A stretch of DNA of 64,000 nucleotides from positions 62,001-126,000 of the forward strand of contig NZ_JAMJFX010000004.1 in assembly GCF_023544865.1 (NCBI RefSeq). The letters are read 5' to 3'. The DNA is from Phaeovulum molybdatiresistens. Its GTDB lineage: Bacteria; Pseudomonadota; Alphaproteobacteria; Rhodobacterales; Rhodobacteraceae. Shown piece by piece: positions 19,031 through 28,893 of the stretch (position 1 is its first letter; the number at the start of each line of letters is the position of its first letter). Below the pieces are notes generated by a model, which saw nothing but the letters and a program-made list of their open reading frames with translations, searched no databases and had not been told where the DNA came from. Position numbers and translations under genes: made by a program.

Positions 19031-20392
19031 TCAAGCGCTCCGCACAGGTTTTCGCATCGTCACCAGTTCTTCGGCCATGGTCGGATGGACCGCGCAGGTG
19101 CGGTCGAAATCCTCTTTGGTGGCGCCCATCTTGATGGCGATGGCGGCCAGCTGGATCATCTCGCCGGCTTCGGGCGCGACGATATGGCAGCCCAGCACCC
19201 GGCGCGTGGCGGCGCAGACGATCAGCTTCATCATCACCCGCGCATTGCGCCCGGCAAACAGCGTCTTCATCGGCCGGAACGAGGTCGCGTAAACCTCGAT
19301 CGGCCCGGCTTCGCGCGCGGCTTCCTCGGTCAGCCCGACGGACCCCAGCTCGAACGGTTGGGTGAACACGGCCGAGGCGACCAGGTCGTGATCGGCCTTG
19401 CGCGTCATCGCGCCAAAGACGGTGTCGGCAAAGGCATGCCCCTCGCGGATCGCCACCGGGGTCAGATTGATGCGGTCGGTTACATCGCCCACCGCATAGA
19501 TGGATGGCACATTCGTCTGCGACCAGTCGTCCACCAGCACCGCGCCGCGCCGCCCCAGCGTGACGCCCGCCCGGTCCAGCCCAAGGCCCTGGGTGTTGGG
19601 CACCCGGCCCGTGGCATAGACCACCGCATCATAGGTGCGGTCGGACCCGTCGGTGGCCTTGACGCGGATCCCTTGGGCCGTCTTGTGCAGTTCCAGCACA
19701 TCGGTGCCGCAATGGATGGTCACCCCCGTTTCGGCCATCAGCCCCGCGACATGGCCGCGCGCCTCATCGTCAAAGCCGCGCAGGATCTGCGCGCCGCGGT
19801 AGAATTGCGTCACCTCGACGCCCAGCCCGTTCAGGATGCAGGCAAATTCGCAGGCAATGAACCCGCCGCCCACGATCAGAACCGACCGGGGCAGGGCGTC
19901 CATCAGGAAGATCTCGTTCGAGGTCATCACCAGATCGGCGCCCGGCAGATCCGGCACGAAAGGCCGCCCGCCGGTGGCGATCAGGATGTGCTTGGCCGTC
20001 ACCTGGCGCCCATCGGCCAGTTCCACCGTATGCGGACCGACCAGCGTGGCGCGGCAGTCATGCACCGTCACGCCCGCGCCCGTCAGCCCGCTGCGATAGG
20101 CCGCCTCCAGCCGGTCCAGTTCCACATCCAGCGCCGCGCGGAATTTCGACCAGTCGAACCCACCCGCCTGCACATCCCAGCCATAGGCGCGGGCGTCTTC
20201 CATCGCCGCCGGATAGCCAGAGGCAAAGACCATCAGCTTCTTGGGCACGCAGCCGCGGATCACGCAGGTCCCGCCCATGCGGTATTCCTCGGCCAGGCCC
20301 ACGCGCGCGCCATGTTCGCCCGCCGCAATGCGCGCCGCGCGCACCCCGCCCGAGCCGCCGCCGATCACGAACAGATCATAGTCGAAAGTCAT
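19031..20392 (-). CDS. gor: Glutathione-disulfide reductase
   Basis: NADPH-dependent flavoenzyme that reduces GSSG, 453 residues. An N-terminal FAD-binding Rossmann motif (GGGSGGVRAARIAA) leads to the redox disulfide GTCVIRGCVPKK (Cys43, Cys48). The NAD(P)-binding motif is VGGGFIACEFA. The C-terminal catalytic HPT (CAVHPTMAEELV) is present. A lipoamide dehydrogenase would have a different motif spacing (GGTCLNVGC). The start at 20392 gives the family N-terminus; the frame extending to 20533 would overlap rpiA. It lies 37 bases after rpiA on the same strand. Confidence 0.94.
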   Translation of the reverse strand: MTFDYDLFVIGGGSGGVRAARIAAGEHGARVGLAEEYRMGGTCVIRGCVPKKLMVFASGYPAAMEDARAYGWDVQAGGFDWSKFRAALDVELDRLEAAYRSGLTGAGVTVHDCRATLVGPHTVELADGRQVTAKHILIATGGRPFVPDLPGADLVMTSNEIFLMDALPRSVLIVGGGFIACEFACILNGLGVEVTQFYRGAQILRGFDDEARGHVAGLMAETGVTIHCGTDVLELHKTAQGIRVKATDGSDRTYDAVVYATGRVPNTQGLGLDRAGVTLGRRGAVLVDDWSQTNVPSIYAVGDVTDRINLTPVAIREGHAFADTVFGAMTRKADHDLVASAVFTQPFELGSVGLTEEAAREAGPIEVYATSFRPMKTLFAGRNARVMMKLIVCAATRRVLGCHIVAPEAGEMIQLAAIAIKMGATKEDFDRTCAVHPTMAEELVTMRKPVRSA

Positions 20393-20429
20393 GCCTGCTT
20401 CCTTGCCCTGCGGTCCCGCACCGGGCCCT

Positions 20430-21215
20430 TTAATCCAGATCGGCGAAGATATTCTCCGCCTCGTTGAAATCGATCTGATCGGTCTCGACCGTGCCTTCGT
20501 TGATGTCGCGCAGTTCCACCGTGCCATCGCCATGGCCGATGATGACCACGTCGCAGATGTCGATGAACAGCCCGTTTTCCACCACGCCGGGGATCTGGTT
20601 CAGCATCAGGCCCAGCTGGCGCGGATTGCCGATCCGGTTCAGGTGCAGATCGACGATGTAATTGCCCTCATCGGTGATGAAGGGCTGGCTGCCGTTCACC
20701 CGCAGCGTGGTGTTGCGCCCCAGCACATCCATGCTGACCAACGTTTCCTCAATCAGCGCGCGGGTGGTCTGCCAACCGAAGGGCACCACCTCGACGGGCA
20801 GCGGAAAGGCGCCCAGCTGCGCCACCTCTTTCGCGGCATCGGCGATCACGATCATCCGGTCGGATGCGGTGGCCACGATCTTTTCCTGCAACAGCGCGCC
20901 GCCGCCGCCCTTGATCAGGTTCAGCTCGTTGTCGAATTCATCCGCCCCGTCGATCGTCAGATCAAGCCATTTCGCCTCATCCAGGCTGACGACCTTGATG
21001 CCCAGCTGGCGCGCCAGATCGGCGGTGCGGGTGCTGGTCGGCACGCCGATGATCTGCAGACCCTCTTCGCGCACCAATTCGCCCAGGCAGCGCACCATCC
21101 AGGCCGCGGTCGATCCGGTGCCCAGCCCCACGCGCATCCCGTCCTCGATGAAGTCGACGGCGCGGCGGGCGGCGGCGAATTTGGCCTTGTCGATGGGCGA
21201 GAGTTCGGCGGGCAT
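20430..21215 (-). CDS. rpiA: Ribose-5-phosphate isomerase A
   Basis: Interconverts ribose 5-phosphate and ribulose 5-phosphate in the non-oxidative pentose phosphate pathway. It has 261 residues. Family motifs: GLGTGSTAAW near the N-terminus, and the catalytic loop DGADEFDNELNLIKGGGGALLQEKI split over the middle of the protein. ATG at 21215 with AGGAGCC ahead. It probably shares a transcript with gor, a pairing that links the NADPH-producing pentose pathway with glutathione reduction. Divergent from sdaA. Confidence 0.95.
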   Translation of the reverse strand: MPAELSPIDKAKFAAARRAVDFIEDGMRVGLGTGSTAAWMVRCLGELVREEGLQIIGVPTSTRTADLARQLGIKVVSLDEAKWLDLTIDGADEFDNELNLIKGGGGALLQEKIVATASDRMIVIADAAKEVAQLGAFPLPVEVVPFGWQTTRALIEETLVSMDVLGRNTTLRVNGSQPFITDEGNYIVDLHLNRIGNPRQLGLMLNQIPGVVENGLFIDICDVVIIGHGDGTVELRDINEGTVETDQIDFNEAENIFADLD

Positions 21216-21389
21216 GGATGGCTCCTGGCTGATGGGATGGTCCGGTTATAGGCAATCGCGCCCCGGGGTGCGAGTGCCAATTCGCCCGATCCGCCCGCCC
21301 GATCGCGCGCAAATGCCGCGCGCCGGGTCGTTTCCGGGCTTGCCGCGCGCGCACACTGCGCCATTGTGGGGGCAATCAGGGAGGCGCGG

Positions 21390-22769
21390 ATGTTCCTAAG
21401 CGTGTTCGACATGTTCAAGGTGGGGGTGGGGCCGTCGTCCTCGCACACGATGGGGCCGATGATCGCGGGGGGGCGGTTTCTGGACCGGCTGCGCGCCTCG
21501 CCCTTCCAGGCGTATGGGCTGCGCGCCAGCCTGCACGGCTCGCTGGCCTTCACCGGCAAGGGCCACGCCACCGACCGTGCAACGATCCTTGGCCTGGCGG
21601 GATTTCTGCCCGAAACCTATGACGCCACGGCGGCCGAAGCCGCCCTTGCGGCCAATGCGGCAACCGGCCTGCTGTCCCCGCCCGGCCTTGCGCCGCTGCG
21701 CTTTGATCCCGCGACCGACCTGATCTTCGATTTCGGCCCCGCGCTGGCAGGCCATGCCAATGGCATGATCCTGATGGCGCTGGATGCGCAGGGCGACGTG
21801 ATCGCGCAGGAAACCTACTATTCCATCGGCGGCGGCTTTGTTCTGACCGCGGCCGAAGCGGCGGCGGTGGATGACCGTGTCCTTGCCGCGCCTTCGCCCG
21901 TGCCCTTTCCCTTCCGCACCGCAGCCGAAATGCTGACCATGGCCCATGCCTCGGGGCTGACCATCGCGCAGATGAAACGCGCCAATGAACGGCGCTTCCG
22001 CCCGGATGCCGATATCGACGCAGGGCTGGCCCGGATCTGGTCGGTGATGAACGCCTGCATCGACCGCGGCCTTGCCGCAGAAGGCATCCTGCCCGGTGGC
22101 CTCAAGGTCCGCCGCCGCGCGCGCGCGATCCACGAAAGCCTGATCGCCGAACGCGGCAGGAACCTGACCGCGCCGCATGTGATCAACGACTGGATGTCGA
22201 CCTATGCCATGGCCGTGAACGAGGAAAACGCCGCCGGCGGCCAGGTCGTCACCGCCCCCACCAACGGCGCGGCGGGCGTGGTGCCCGCCGTGATCCGCTA
22301 TTGGCTGGACCATGTGCCCGGCGCCAGTGCGGCGCGCATCGGGGAATTCCTGCTGACCGCCGCCGCGGTGGGCGGGCTGATCAAGCACAACGCCTCAATC
22401 TCAGGCGCCGAATGCGGCTGCCAGGCCGAGGTGGGCTCTGCCGCCGCCATGGCCGCCGCGGGTCTTGCTGCCGTGCTGGGCGCCACCCCCGAACAGGTGG
22501 AAAACGCCGCGGAAATCGCGCTGGAACATCACCTTGGCATGACCTGCGACCCGGTCAAGGGTCTGGTCCAGGTGCCTTGTATCGAACGCAACGGCCTTGG
22601 TGCGATCAAGGCGGTATCCGCCGCCTCGCTTGCCCTGCGCGGCGACGGCGCCCACCTTGTGCCGCTTGACGCCGCGATTGAAACGATGCGCCAGACCGGC
22701 CGCGACATGCATGAAAAATACAAGGAAACCTCGCTGGGCGGCCTTGCCGTCAATGTCCCCAACTGCTGA
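21390..22769 (+). CDS. sdaA: L-serine dehydratase, iron-sulfur, single chain
   Basis: Deaminates L-serine to pyruvate and ammonia with a [4Fe-4S] cluster, 459 residues. The beta-type domain is N-terminal ([20 protein letters not shown]) and the alpha-type domain C-terminal, with conserved cysteines in [12 protein letters not shown] and [18 protein letters not shown]. This is the fused form. The ATG at 21390 follows CAGGGAGG, a very strong ribosome site. The gene is convergent with purD, and a dispersed hairpin repeat fills the gap. Confidence 0.95.
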   Translation: MFLSVFDMFKVGVGPSSSHTMGPMIAGGRFLDRLRASPFQAYGLRASLHGSLAFTGKGHATDRATILGLAGFLPETYDATAAEAALAANAATGLLSPPGLAPLRFDPATDLIFDFGPALAGHANGMILMALDAQGDVIAQETYYSIGGGFVLTAAEAAAVDDRVLAAPSPVPFPFRTAAEMLTMAHASGLTIAQMKRANERRFRPDADIDAGLARIWSVMNACIDRGLAAEGILPGGLKVRRRARAIHESLIAERGRNLTAPHVINDWMSTYAMAVNEENAAGGQVVTAPTNGAAGVVPAVIRYWLDHVPGASAARIGEFLLTAAAVGGLIKHNASISGAECGCQAEVGSAAAMAAAGLAAVLGATPEQVENAAEIALEHHLGMTCDPVKGLVQVPCIERNGLGAIKAVSAASLALRGDGAHLVPLDAAIETMRQTGRDMHEKYKETSLGGLAVNVPNC

Positions 22770-22776
22770 GGCTTCT

Positions 22777-22830
22777 CTTCATCTTGCCCGAAATACCTCG
22801 GGGGTGCGGGGGCAGCGCCCCCGCCGCAAG
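22777..22830 (+). repeat. Dispersed intergenic hairpin repeat, copy 2
   Basis: A diverged core (CTTGCCCGAAATACCTCG) followed by a G-run and an 8-bp hairpin (22806-22813 with 22817-22824, loop AGC). It lies in the 62-base gap between convergent sdaA and purD, where it can terminate sdaA and possibly both transcripts. Confidence 0.72.
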
Positions 22831-22831
22831 A

Positions 22832-24094
22832 TCACAGCGCGCGCCAGCCGATGTCGCGCCGGCAGAACCCGTCCGGCCAGTCGATCGCATCGACCATCGC
22901 ATAGGCCCGGGCCTGCGCTTCACGCAGGTTCGCGCCGCGCGCGGTGACGTTCAGAACCCGCCCGCCCGTGGCCAGTACCGCCCCGTCCTTCGCCGTGGTG
23001 CCCGCGTGGAAGACCATGTTGAAACTGTCCGCGGGCAGGGCGTCCAGTCCCTTGATCGCGGTGCCCTTGACGTAGCTGCCCGGATAGCCCCGTGCCGCCA
23101 TCACCACGGTCAGCGCGTGATCCTCGGCCCAGTGCGCGCGCACCTGATCCAGCCGCCCTTCCGCGCAGGCAATCATCAGGTCCAGCACCTGCCCGCCAAG
23201 GCGCATCATCAGCACCTGACATTCCGGATCGCCAAAGCGGACATTGTATTCCACCAGCCGCGCCCGGCCGTCCTTGATCATCAGCCCGGCGTACAGCACG
23301 CCCTGAAACGGCGTCCCGCGGCGCGCCATCTCGGCCACGGTGGGGCGCACGATTTCGGCCAGGACCTGGTCCTGGATCGCGGGCGTCAGGACGGGGGCGG
23401 GGGAATAGGCGCCCATGCCGCCGGTATTGGGGCCGGTGTCGCCATCGCCCACGCGCTTGTGGTCCTGCGCGGTGCCCACGGGCAGGACGTTCACGCCATC
23501 GGACAGAATGAAGAAGCTGGCTTCTTCGCCATCCATGAATTCCTCGATCACCACCTCGGCGCCCGCCTCGCCAAAGGCGCCGCCAAAGATCTCATCCAGA
23601 CCCGCCAGCGCCTCATCCAGCGTCATTGCCACGATCACGCCCTTGCCGGCGGCCAGCCCGTCGGCCTTGACCACGATCGGCGCGCCTTGGGCGCGGACGT
23701 AATCCGCCGCCGCCCCGGCATCGGTAAACCGCGCATAGGCCGCGGTGGGCGCACCGCAGGCATCGCAGATTTCCTTGGTGAAGGCCTTCGATGCCTCCAG
23801 CCGCGCGGCCGCGGCCGAGGGGCCAAAGCACAGCACGCCCGCCTCGCGCAGGCGGTCGGCGACACCGGCGGCCAGGGGGGCCTCGGGGCCGATCACCACG
23901 AAGTCGATGGCGTTTTCTTCACAGAAATTCACCACCGCCGCGCCGTTCAGCGGGTCCAGATCCGACATTTCGGCGATCATTGCGATCCCGGCATTGCCGG
24001 GCGCCACGATCAGCCGGTCGCATTTGGGGTTCTGCTTGATCGCCCAGGCCAGCGCATGTTCGCGCCCGCCGCCGCCCAGCACCAGAATATTCAT
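22832..24094 (-). CDS. purD: Phosphoribosylamine-glycine ligase
   Basis: GAR synthetase, second step of purine synthesis, 420 residues. It starts MNILVLGGGGREHALAWAI and has the ATP-grasp core, including IVVKADGLAAGKGVIVA, EEFMDGEEASFF and the conserved GDPECQ...L metal-binding region (VRFGDPECQVLMMRL). Two adjacent ATGs exist (24097 and 24094). The second has the better distance to the AAGGGGGA ribosome site and gives the family start. The frame runs far upstream (to 25372) only because it is antisense to xseA. Divergent from xseA. Confidence 0.96.
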   Translation of the reverse strand: MNILVLGGGGREHALAWAIKQNPKCDRLIVAPGNAGIAMIAEMSDLDPLNGAAVVNFCEENAIDFVVIGPEAPLAAGVADRLREAGVLCFGPSAAAARLEASKAFTKEICDACGAPTAAYARFTDAGAAADYVRAQGAPIVVKADGLAAGKGVIVAMTLDEALAGLDEIFGGAFGEAGAEVVIEEFMDGEEASFFILSDGVNVLPVGTAQDHKRVGDGDTGPNTGGMGAYSPAPVLTPAIQDQVLAEIVRPTVAEMARRGTPFQGVLYAGLMIKDGRARLVEYNVRFGDPECQVLMMRLGGQVLDLMIACAEGRLDQVRAHWAEDHALTVVMAARGYPGSYVKGTAIKGLDALPADSFNMVFHAGTTAKDGAVLATGGRVLNVTARGANLREAQARAYAMVDAIDWPDGFCRRDIGWRAL

Positions 24095-24170
24095 CATTCG
24101 TCCCCCTTGGCCTTCGGTTGCGCGCCTTCTAAGGTCTGGGGCGCTGTCAGGCAAGCGAACAGGGGAACGG

Positions 24171-25745
24171 ATGGAGCTTTTCGAGGATGACCCGGCCCCG
24201 GGGGGCGGCAATGCCCCCGGCAATGCCCATGAATATACCGTGTCCGAGCTGTCGGGTGCGGTCAAACGGGTGATTGAGGGCCAGTTCGACCGCGTCCGTG
24301 TGCGTGGCGAGGTGGGGCGCGTGTCGCGGCCGTCCTCGGGGCATATGTATTTCGACCTGAAAGACGACCGTTCCGTCATCGCCGCCGTCAGCTGGAAGGG
24401 CCAGGTCGCGCGGATGCAGGTCCGCCCCGAGGAAGGCATGGAGGTCATCGCCACCGGGCGCATGACCACCTTTCCCGGCCAATCGAAATACCAGCTGATC
24501 GTCGATGACGTGGAACCCGCGGGCGCGGGCGCGTTGATGGCGATGCTGGAAAAGCGCCGCCAGGCGCTGGCCGCCGAGGGCCTTTTTGCGCCCGACCGCA
24601 AGCAGCCGATCCCCTTCCTGCCGCAGGTGATCGGCGTTGTCACCTCGCCGTCGGGGGCGGTGATCCGCGACATCCTGCACCGGCTGCGTGACCGCTTTCC
24701 GCGCCGTGTGCTGATTTGGCCGGTCGCGGTGCAAGGCCAGGCCTGCGCCCCCGAGGTCGCCCGCGCGATCCGTGGCTTCAACGCGCTGGCGCCGGGCGGG
24801 GCGATCCCGCGGCCCGATCTGATCATCGTGGCGCGTGGCGGCGGCAGCCTTGAGGATCTTTGGGGCTTCAACGAGGAAGTCGTGGTGCGCGCCGCAGCCG
24901 ACAGCCAGATCCCGCTGATCTCCGCCGTGGGACATGAAACCGATACCACGCTGATCGACTTTGCCGCCGACCGGCGCGCGCCCACGCCCACCGCCGCCGC
25001 CGAAATGGCCGTGCCGGTGCGGATGGAGCTGCTGGCCCGGGTGAATGAGGGCGGCACCCGCATGGCCCGCGCGATGACCCATCGCGGGCAGATGCGGGCG
25101 CAGCGGCTTGTCGATCTGTCGCGCGGGCTTGGCCGGCCACAGGCGCTGACCGCCCCGGCAAGGCAACGGTTCGACCTGTGGTCCGACCGGCTGGGCCCGG
25201 CGCTGCGCGCGCTGACCGGGCGCAAGCGCGAACAGTTCGGGCCCGTGGCGGCGCTGGTGCGCCCCGATCTGCTGCGTCTGTTCATCCGGCGCGAGCAGGC
25301 GGCGATCGACAAGCTGGGCGCGCGCCTTGGCCCCGCGCTGGGCCGCCTGCGCGATGAGGCCGCGCGGCGCAACCGCGATGCCCGCGCGCGGCTGGACGAT
25401 CTGTCCGACCGGCTGGCGCTGGCCCCCCGCGCGCGCCTGGACGCGCTGGGCGAACGGCTGGACCGGCTGGACCGGATGCGCCAGACGCTTGGTTACACGG
25501 AAACGCTGCGGCGCGGCTATGCGGTGGTGCGTGGGCCCGATGGCCTGATCACCGCGCGCGCCCAGGCCGCGGGCCAGACCGCGCTGGAGATCGAATTCCA
25601 CGATGGCCGGCTGTCGGTCCTGCCTGCGGGGGAAAGCGATGGGGCGCCCGCGCCGCAGCGCCCACGAAAGCCTGGCGCAGGAAAATCCGGTTCTGGCAAA
25701 TCCGGCGCGGGCAAGCCGCCACCCGATCAGGGCAGCCTGTTCTGA
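24171..25745 (+). CDS. xseA: Exodeoxyribonuclease VII large subunit
   Basis: Catalytic subunit of the single-strand exonuclease ExoVII, 524 residues. The N-terminal OB-fold (about residues 18-120; VRVRGEVGRVSRPSSGHMYFDLKD) is followed by the catalytic domain with RGGGSLEDLWGFNEE and VGHETDTTLIDFAADRRAPTP, then a long Arg/Leu-rich coiled coil and a basic Gly/Ser/Lys tail. The ATG at 24171 has AGGGGAACGG before it. The small-subunit gene xseB is not adjacent. Confidence 0.95.
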   Translation: MELFEDDPAPGGGNAPGNAHEYTVSELSGAVKRVIEGQFDRVRVRGEVGRVSRPSSGHMYFDLKDDRSVIAAVSWKGQVARMQVRPEEGMEVIATGRMTTFPGQSKYQLIVDDVEPAGAGALMAMLEKRRQALAAEGLFAPDRKQPIPFLPQVIGVVTSPSGAVIRDILHRLRDRFPRRVLIWPVAVQGQACAPEVARAIRGFNALAPGGAIPRPDLIIVARGGGSLEDLWGFNEEVVVRAAADSQIPLISAVGHETDTTLIDFAADRRAPTPTAAAEMAVPVRMELLARVNEGGTRMARAMTHRGQMRAQRLVDLSRGLGRPQALTAPARQRFDLWSDRLGPALRALTGRKREQFGPVAALVRPDLLRLFIRREQAAIDKLGARLGPALGRLRDEAARRNRDARARLDDLSDRLALAPRARLDALGERLDRLDRMRQTLGYTETLRRGYAVVRGPDGLITARAQAAGQTALEIEFHDGRLSVLPAGESDGAPAPQRPRKPGAGKSGSGKSGAGKPPPDQGSLF

Positions 25746-25749
25746 CGCG

Positions 25750-26223
25750 TCACACCCCGACTTCGGGGCCGGGGCAGTCCAGCGGTTCGGGGCTTTCGGA
25801 CAGCGACACCAGCGGCTCGGCCCCGGGATCGCCCAGAAACCGCGCCATCAGCCCTTCGGGCGTGTCGTGGAAGGTCCAGCATTGCAGACCGCCGTCATCG
25901 CGGTAGTCAAAGCAGATCATCTCGCCCTGCTGGAACCAGGTGCCTTCCTTGCACGCGCCCCCTTCAAACGCCCAGAGCACGCGGCGCCCGGGCAGATATT
26001 GTTCCACCCCATAGGGCTGGCCATAGGCGGAATAGGTGATGGTGCGGCCCTGGGTGCGGGCGTCGAATTCCGCGGCGTCAAGCGGTGCTGTGTGCAGGGG
26101 CGGGGCCGCAGGTGGCGCGCCGCCCGGCGGGGCCGTGCCCTGGCCCGTCGTCGGGTCGGCGGCGGCGGGTGGCGCCATCAGCAGCGCGGCGCAAAGGGGC
26201 AGCAGGATGCGGATCGGGGGCAT
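25750..26223 (-). CDS. Small secreted protein of unknown function
   Basis: Protein of 157 residues with a clear Sec signal peptide (MPPIRILLPLCAALLMAPPAAA, cleavage near AAA-DP), then a Pro/Ala/Gly-rich linker. The folded part of about 110 residues has three cysteines (GGACKEGTW, GEMICFDY, LQCWTF) and a fourth near the end (LDCPGP), so two disulfides are possible. A start at 26223 with AAGGACAGG is preferred over the longer frame to 26337. It may be cotranscribed after the AlkB-like gene (100-base gap). I do not recognise the family with certainty. Confidence 0.72.
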   Translation of the reverse strand: MPPIRILLPLCAALLMAPPAAADPTTGQGTAPPGGAPPAAPPLHTAPLDAAEFDARTQGRTITYSAYGQPYGVEQYLPGRRVLWAFEGGACKEGTWFQQGEMICFDYRDDGGLQCWTFHDTPEGLMARFLGDPGAEPLVSLSESPEPLDCPGPEVGV

Positions 26224-26323
26224 GGCCTGTCCTTGGTGACGCGGCCGGGGCGGGCCGCCATGCCGCCAGCCTGCCAGAAACCCCGGCCCACCGCCAGCCA
26301 CAGCGCCGTGAATATCCGCGCCG

Positions 26324-27463
26324 CTACCCCCGGCCACGCAGCGCCATCACGCGCCGGTCCATCACGCGCCGCCACAGCAGCGGGATCAGCGCCAGCGTCG
26401 CCATCACCGGCAGCGACCGTGGCAGCACCGGCCGGCCCGGCACCCCGATCGCGCCCAGCCGCAGCGCGGGATATTCGCGCCCCGGATGGGCGTGATGGTC
26501 CGAATGGCGCGGCGCGTTCAGCATCCACAGCGAGGACACCCGCTGCGGCGCATCCCAGCTGTGCGCGGGGCCGACGGGCTCATAGCGGTCCATGCCCAGG
26601 CGCCGACGGCTCAGGCCATAGTGCTGCACATAATCGGCCAACAGCAGTTGCACCTGCGCATGGGCGCACAAAAGCAGATAGGCCAGAAGCCCACCGACCC
26701 CGAACAGCGCCAGCGCGGCCAGCACAAAGCCCGCCCCGCCCGCCAGGTAGATCACATAGGGATGCACCCGCCGCAGCCGCGCCCGCAGGCTGTCGCCCGG
26801 GGGCAGGGTCTTGCGCAGGTTCGTCTCCATCTCATGGCCGGCCACGAAAGACCCCGCCCAGGCGCGGCGCGCGAAATCCCAGAACCCCTCGCCCAATTCG
26901 GCGCTGTTGGGATCATCGGGGGTTGCAACAAAGCGGTGATGCACCAGCCTATGCGCCGAGGTGTGATGCCCGAACAGCAATGAGATATAGACCCACATCC
27001 CAAGGCGGAACAGCCGCCGGTCGGCGCGGTGGATCAGCTCATGCGCGTTGGAATTCGACACCTGCCCGAAAAACAGCCCAAACCCCAGGAACAGCGCGAC
27101 ACGGTCGCCCCAGCCCAGCCCCGATCCCCCCGACAGCGCCCAGACCGCAACCGCCAGCGCCACGAAATGCGCAATCGCCAGCGCTGCCGACAGGCGGTTG
27201 GCGGCGGGAAACTCCGCGCCCTCGGGGGCATCGGGTGCGGCCCCCGCGATCAGCCGGTCCAGCACGGTGATCAGCACCGCCACATAGGCCAGCGCCCCCC
27301 AGGCAAAGGCGCCCCCCAAAACCGCCCCCAGCATCAGAAACGGCAAGGGCAGCAGCGTCACCAGCGCGAAGGCCGCAACGGGGGGCACCCGTGCGCGCAT
27401 CTGCCCCAGCAAGGTTGCGGGGCGCGGCATCCGGGGGGGGGCGGGCATCGGGGGTGTGGGCAT
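26324..27463 (-). CDS. AlkB-like alkane 1-monooxygenase / fatty acid desaturase-type membrane oxygenase
   Basis: Integral-membrane non-haem diiron enzyme, 379 residues. Histidine boxes are in the alkane hydroxylase pattern: HELIH (141-145), HHTSAHRLVHH (166-176) and, near the C-terminus, NAPRHSDHHAHP. About six hydrophobic segments surround them. The known family hydroxylates alkanes or fatty acyl groups using rubredoxin or ferredoxin electrons. No rubredoxin gene is adjacent. Start at 27463; the frame extends to 27565 without clear support. It is divergent from ftsY with about 220 bases between. Substrate unproven. Confidence 0.88.
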   Translation of the reverse strand: MPTPPMPAPPRMPRPATLLGQMRARVPPVAAFALVTLLPLPFLMLGAVLGGAFAWGALAYVAVLITVLDRLIAGAAPDAPEGAEFPAANRLSAALAIAHFVALAVAVWALSGGSGLGWGDRVALFLGFGLFFGQVSNSNAHELIHRADRRLFRLGMWVYISLLFGHHTSAHRLVHHRFVATPDDPNSAELGEGFWDFARRAWAGSFVAGHEMETNLRKTLPPGDSLRARLRRVHPYVIYLAGGAGFVLAALALFGVGGLLAYLLLCAHAQVQLLLADYVQHYGLSRRRLGMDRYEPVGPAHSWDAPQRVSSLWMLNAPRHSDHHAHPGREYPALRLGAIGVPGRPVLPRSLPVMATLALIPLLWRRVMDRRVMALRGRG

Positions 27464-27682
27464 CTGTATCTCGCCGCTTGTGCCCCGCGGCGGGGGCAGT
27501 CTGAAAAAGGTGGTTGCGTCAAAATCGCTCTGCCTGATCTTGAACAGACCGGGGCGGCTGTCCACCCTCTTTGTGCATGCGCGGCTGCGGCAAAGCGGGC
27601 AGGGCGGGGCGCCCGGGTGACATCGGGCCCTTCCATCATGGGGCGGGATTGATTAGGTGTCTGGAAACCGAAAGGGCCGCAG

Positions 27683-28753
27683 ATGTCTTTCTTCCAGAAA
27701 TTGAAATCCCGCCTGACGAAATCCTCTGCCAAGCTGGAGGAGGGGCTTGATGCCATCGTGGCCGAAGCCCCGGCCCAGGATGTGACAGTCCCGGAAACGC
27801 CCGAGCCAGAGGCTACGCCGTCCACCCCCCCCACACCCGGGCCCGCGACAGCCGCAGAACCCGCCCGCAAGCCCGGCCTGCTGGGCCGCATTCTGGGCCG
27901 GGCCGAGGATGCCGCACCCCGCCGGGTGCTGGATGATGCGATGCTCGAAAGCCTTGAGGAATTGCTGATCCGGTCCGACATGGGGGTGGAAACGGCACTG
28001 CGCGTCACCGCCAACCTGGCCGAAGGGCGCATGGGCAAACGCCTGTCGGTGCCGGAAATCCAGGGCCTGTTGGCGGGGGAAATCGCGCGCATCATGGACC
28101 CCGTCGCGCGCCCCATGCCGCTTTACCCGAAAAAACCGCAGGTCGTGCTGGTGGTGGGCGTGAATGGCTCGGGCAAGACCACGACGATCGGGAAACTCGC
28201 CAGCCAGTTCCGCGCCGCCGGCAAATCGGTGGTGATCGCGGCCGGCGACACGTTCCGCGCGGCGGCGGTCGAACAGCTGCAGGTCTGGGGCCAGCGCGCG
28301 GGCGTGCCGGTGCTGACCGCGCCCGAAGGCTCGGACCCCGCCAGCCTGGCCTTCGACGCGATGACCAAGGCACAGGCCGATGGCGCGGACCTTCTGCTGA
28401 TCGACACGGCGGGGCGGCTGCAAAACCGCGCCGACCTGATGGAGGAACTGGCCAAGATCGTCCGCGTGATCCGCAAGAAGGATGAAACCGCCCCGCACAA
28501 CACGCTGCTGGTGCTGGATGCCACCACCGGCCAGAACGCGCTGAGCCAGGTGGAAACCTTCCGCAAGATCTCGGATGTGTCGGGTCTTGTGATGACCAAG
28601 CTCGACGGGACCGCCAAGGGCGGCGTGCTGGTGGCGCTGGCCGACCGCTTCGGCCTGCCGATCCACGCCATCGGCATCGGCGAACAAATCGACGACCTCG
28701 CCCCCTTCGACCCCGAGGATTTCGCCCGCGCCCTGGTCGGACAAGAGGGCTGA
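27683..28753 (+). CDS. ftsY: Signal recognition particle receptor FtsY
   Basis: SRP-receptor GTPase that docks ribosome-SRP complexes at the membrane, 356 residues. A short acidic, proline-rich N-terminal A region (about residues 1-65) precedes the NG domain. Visible GTPase motifs are GVNGSGKTTTIGKLA (G1), DTAGRLQNRADLMEEL (G3) and TKLDGTAKGG (G4), and the C-terminus ends with GEQIDDLAPFDPEDFARALV. It starts MSFFQKLKSRL with a possible amphipathic membrane-targeting helix. A dispersed hairpin repeat follows the stop. Confidence 0.97.
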   Translation: MSFFQKLKSRLTKSSAKLEEGLDAIVAEAPAQDVTVPETPEPEATPSTPPTPGPATAAEPARKPGLLGRILGRAEDAAPRRVLDDAMLESLEELLIRSDMGVETALRVTANLAEGRMGKRLSVPEIQGLLAGEIARIMDPVARPMPLYPKKPQVVLVVGVNGSGKTTTIGKLASQFRAAGKSVVIAAGDTFRAAAVEQLQVWGQRAGVPVLTAPEGSDPASLAFDAMTKAQADGADLLLIDTAGRLQNRADLMEELAKIVRVIRKKDETAPHNTLLVLDATTGQNALSQVETFRKISDVSGLVMTKLDGTAKGGVLVALADRFGLPIHAIGIGEQIDDLAPFDPEDFARALVGQEG

Positions 28754-28755
28754 TC

Positions 28756-28810
28756 CCTTCGGCTTTGTCCAAATATCCTCGGGGGTGCGGGGGCAGACAG
28801 CCCCCGCTTC
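28756..28810 (+). repeat. Dispersed intergenic hairpin repeat, copy 3
   Basis: Core GGCTTTGTCCAAATATCC, a G-run, then an 8-bp hairpin (28787-28794 with 28800-28807, loop AGACA). It starts 3 bases after the ftsY stop and probably ends the ftsY transcript before yciB. Confidence 0.77.
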
Positions 28811-28893
28811 TGGCCCCTGAAATCGTGCTTTGGGGGGTGTCATCGCGAAAATCCTCGCTTATCTCTGGGGCAAACAACAAAGGGCGGTGGCGA

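Noticed and set aside
24095..25372. Upstream extension of the purD frame
   Set aside because: The extension lies entirely antisense to xseA, and the purD family N-terminus begins at the ATG at 24094.
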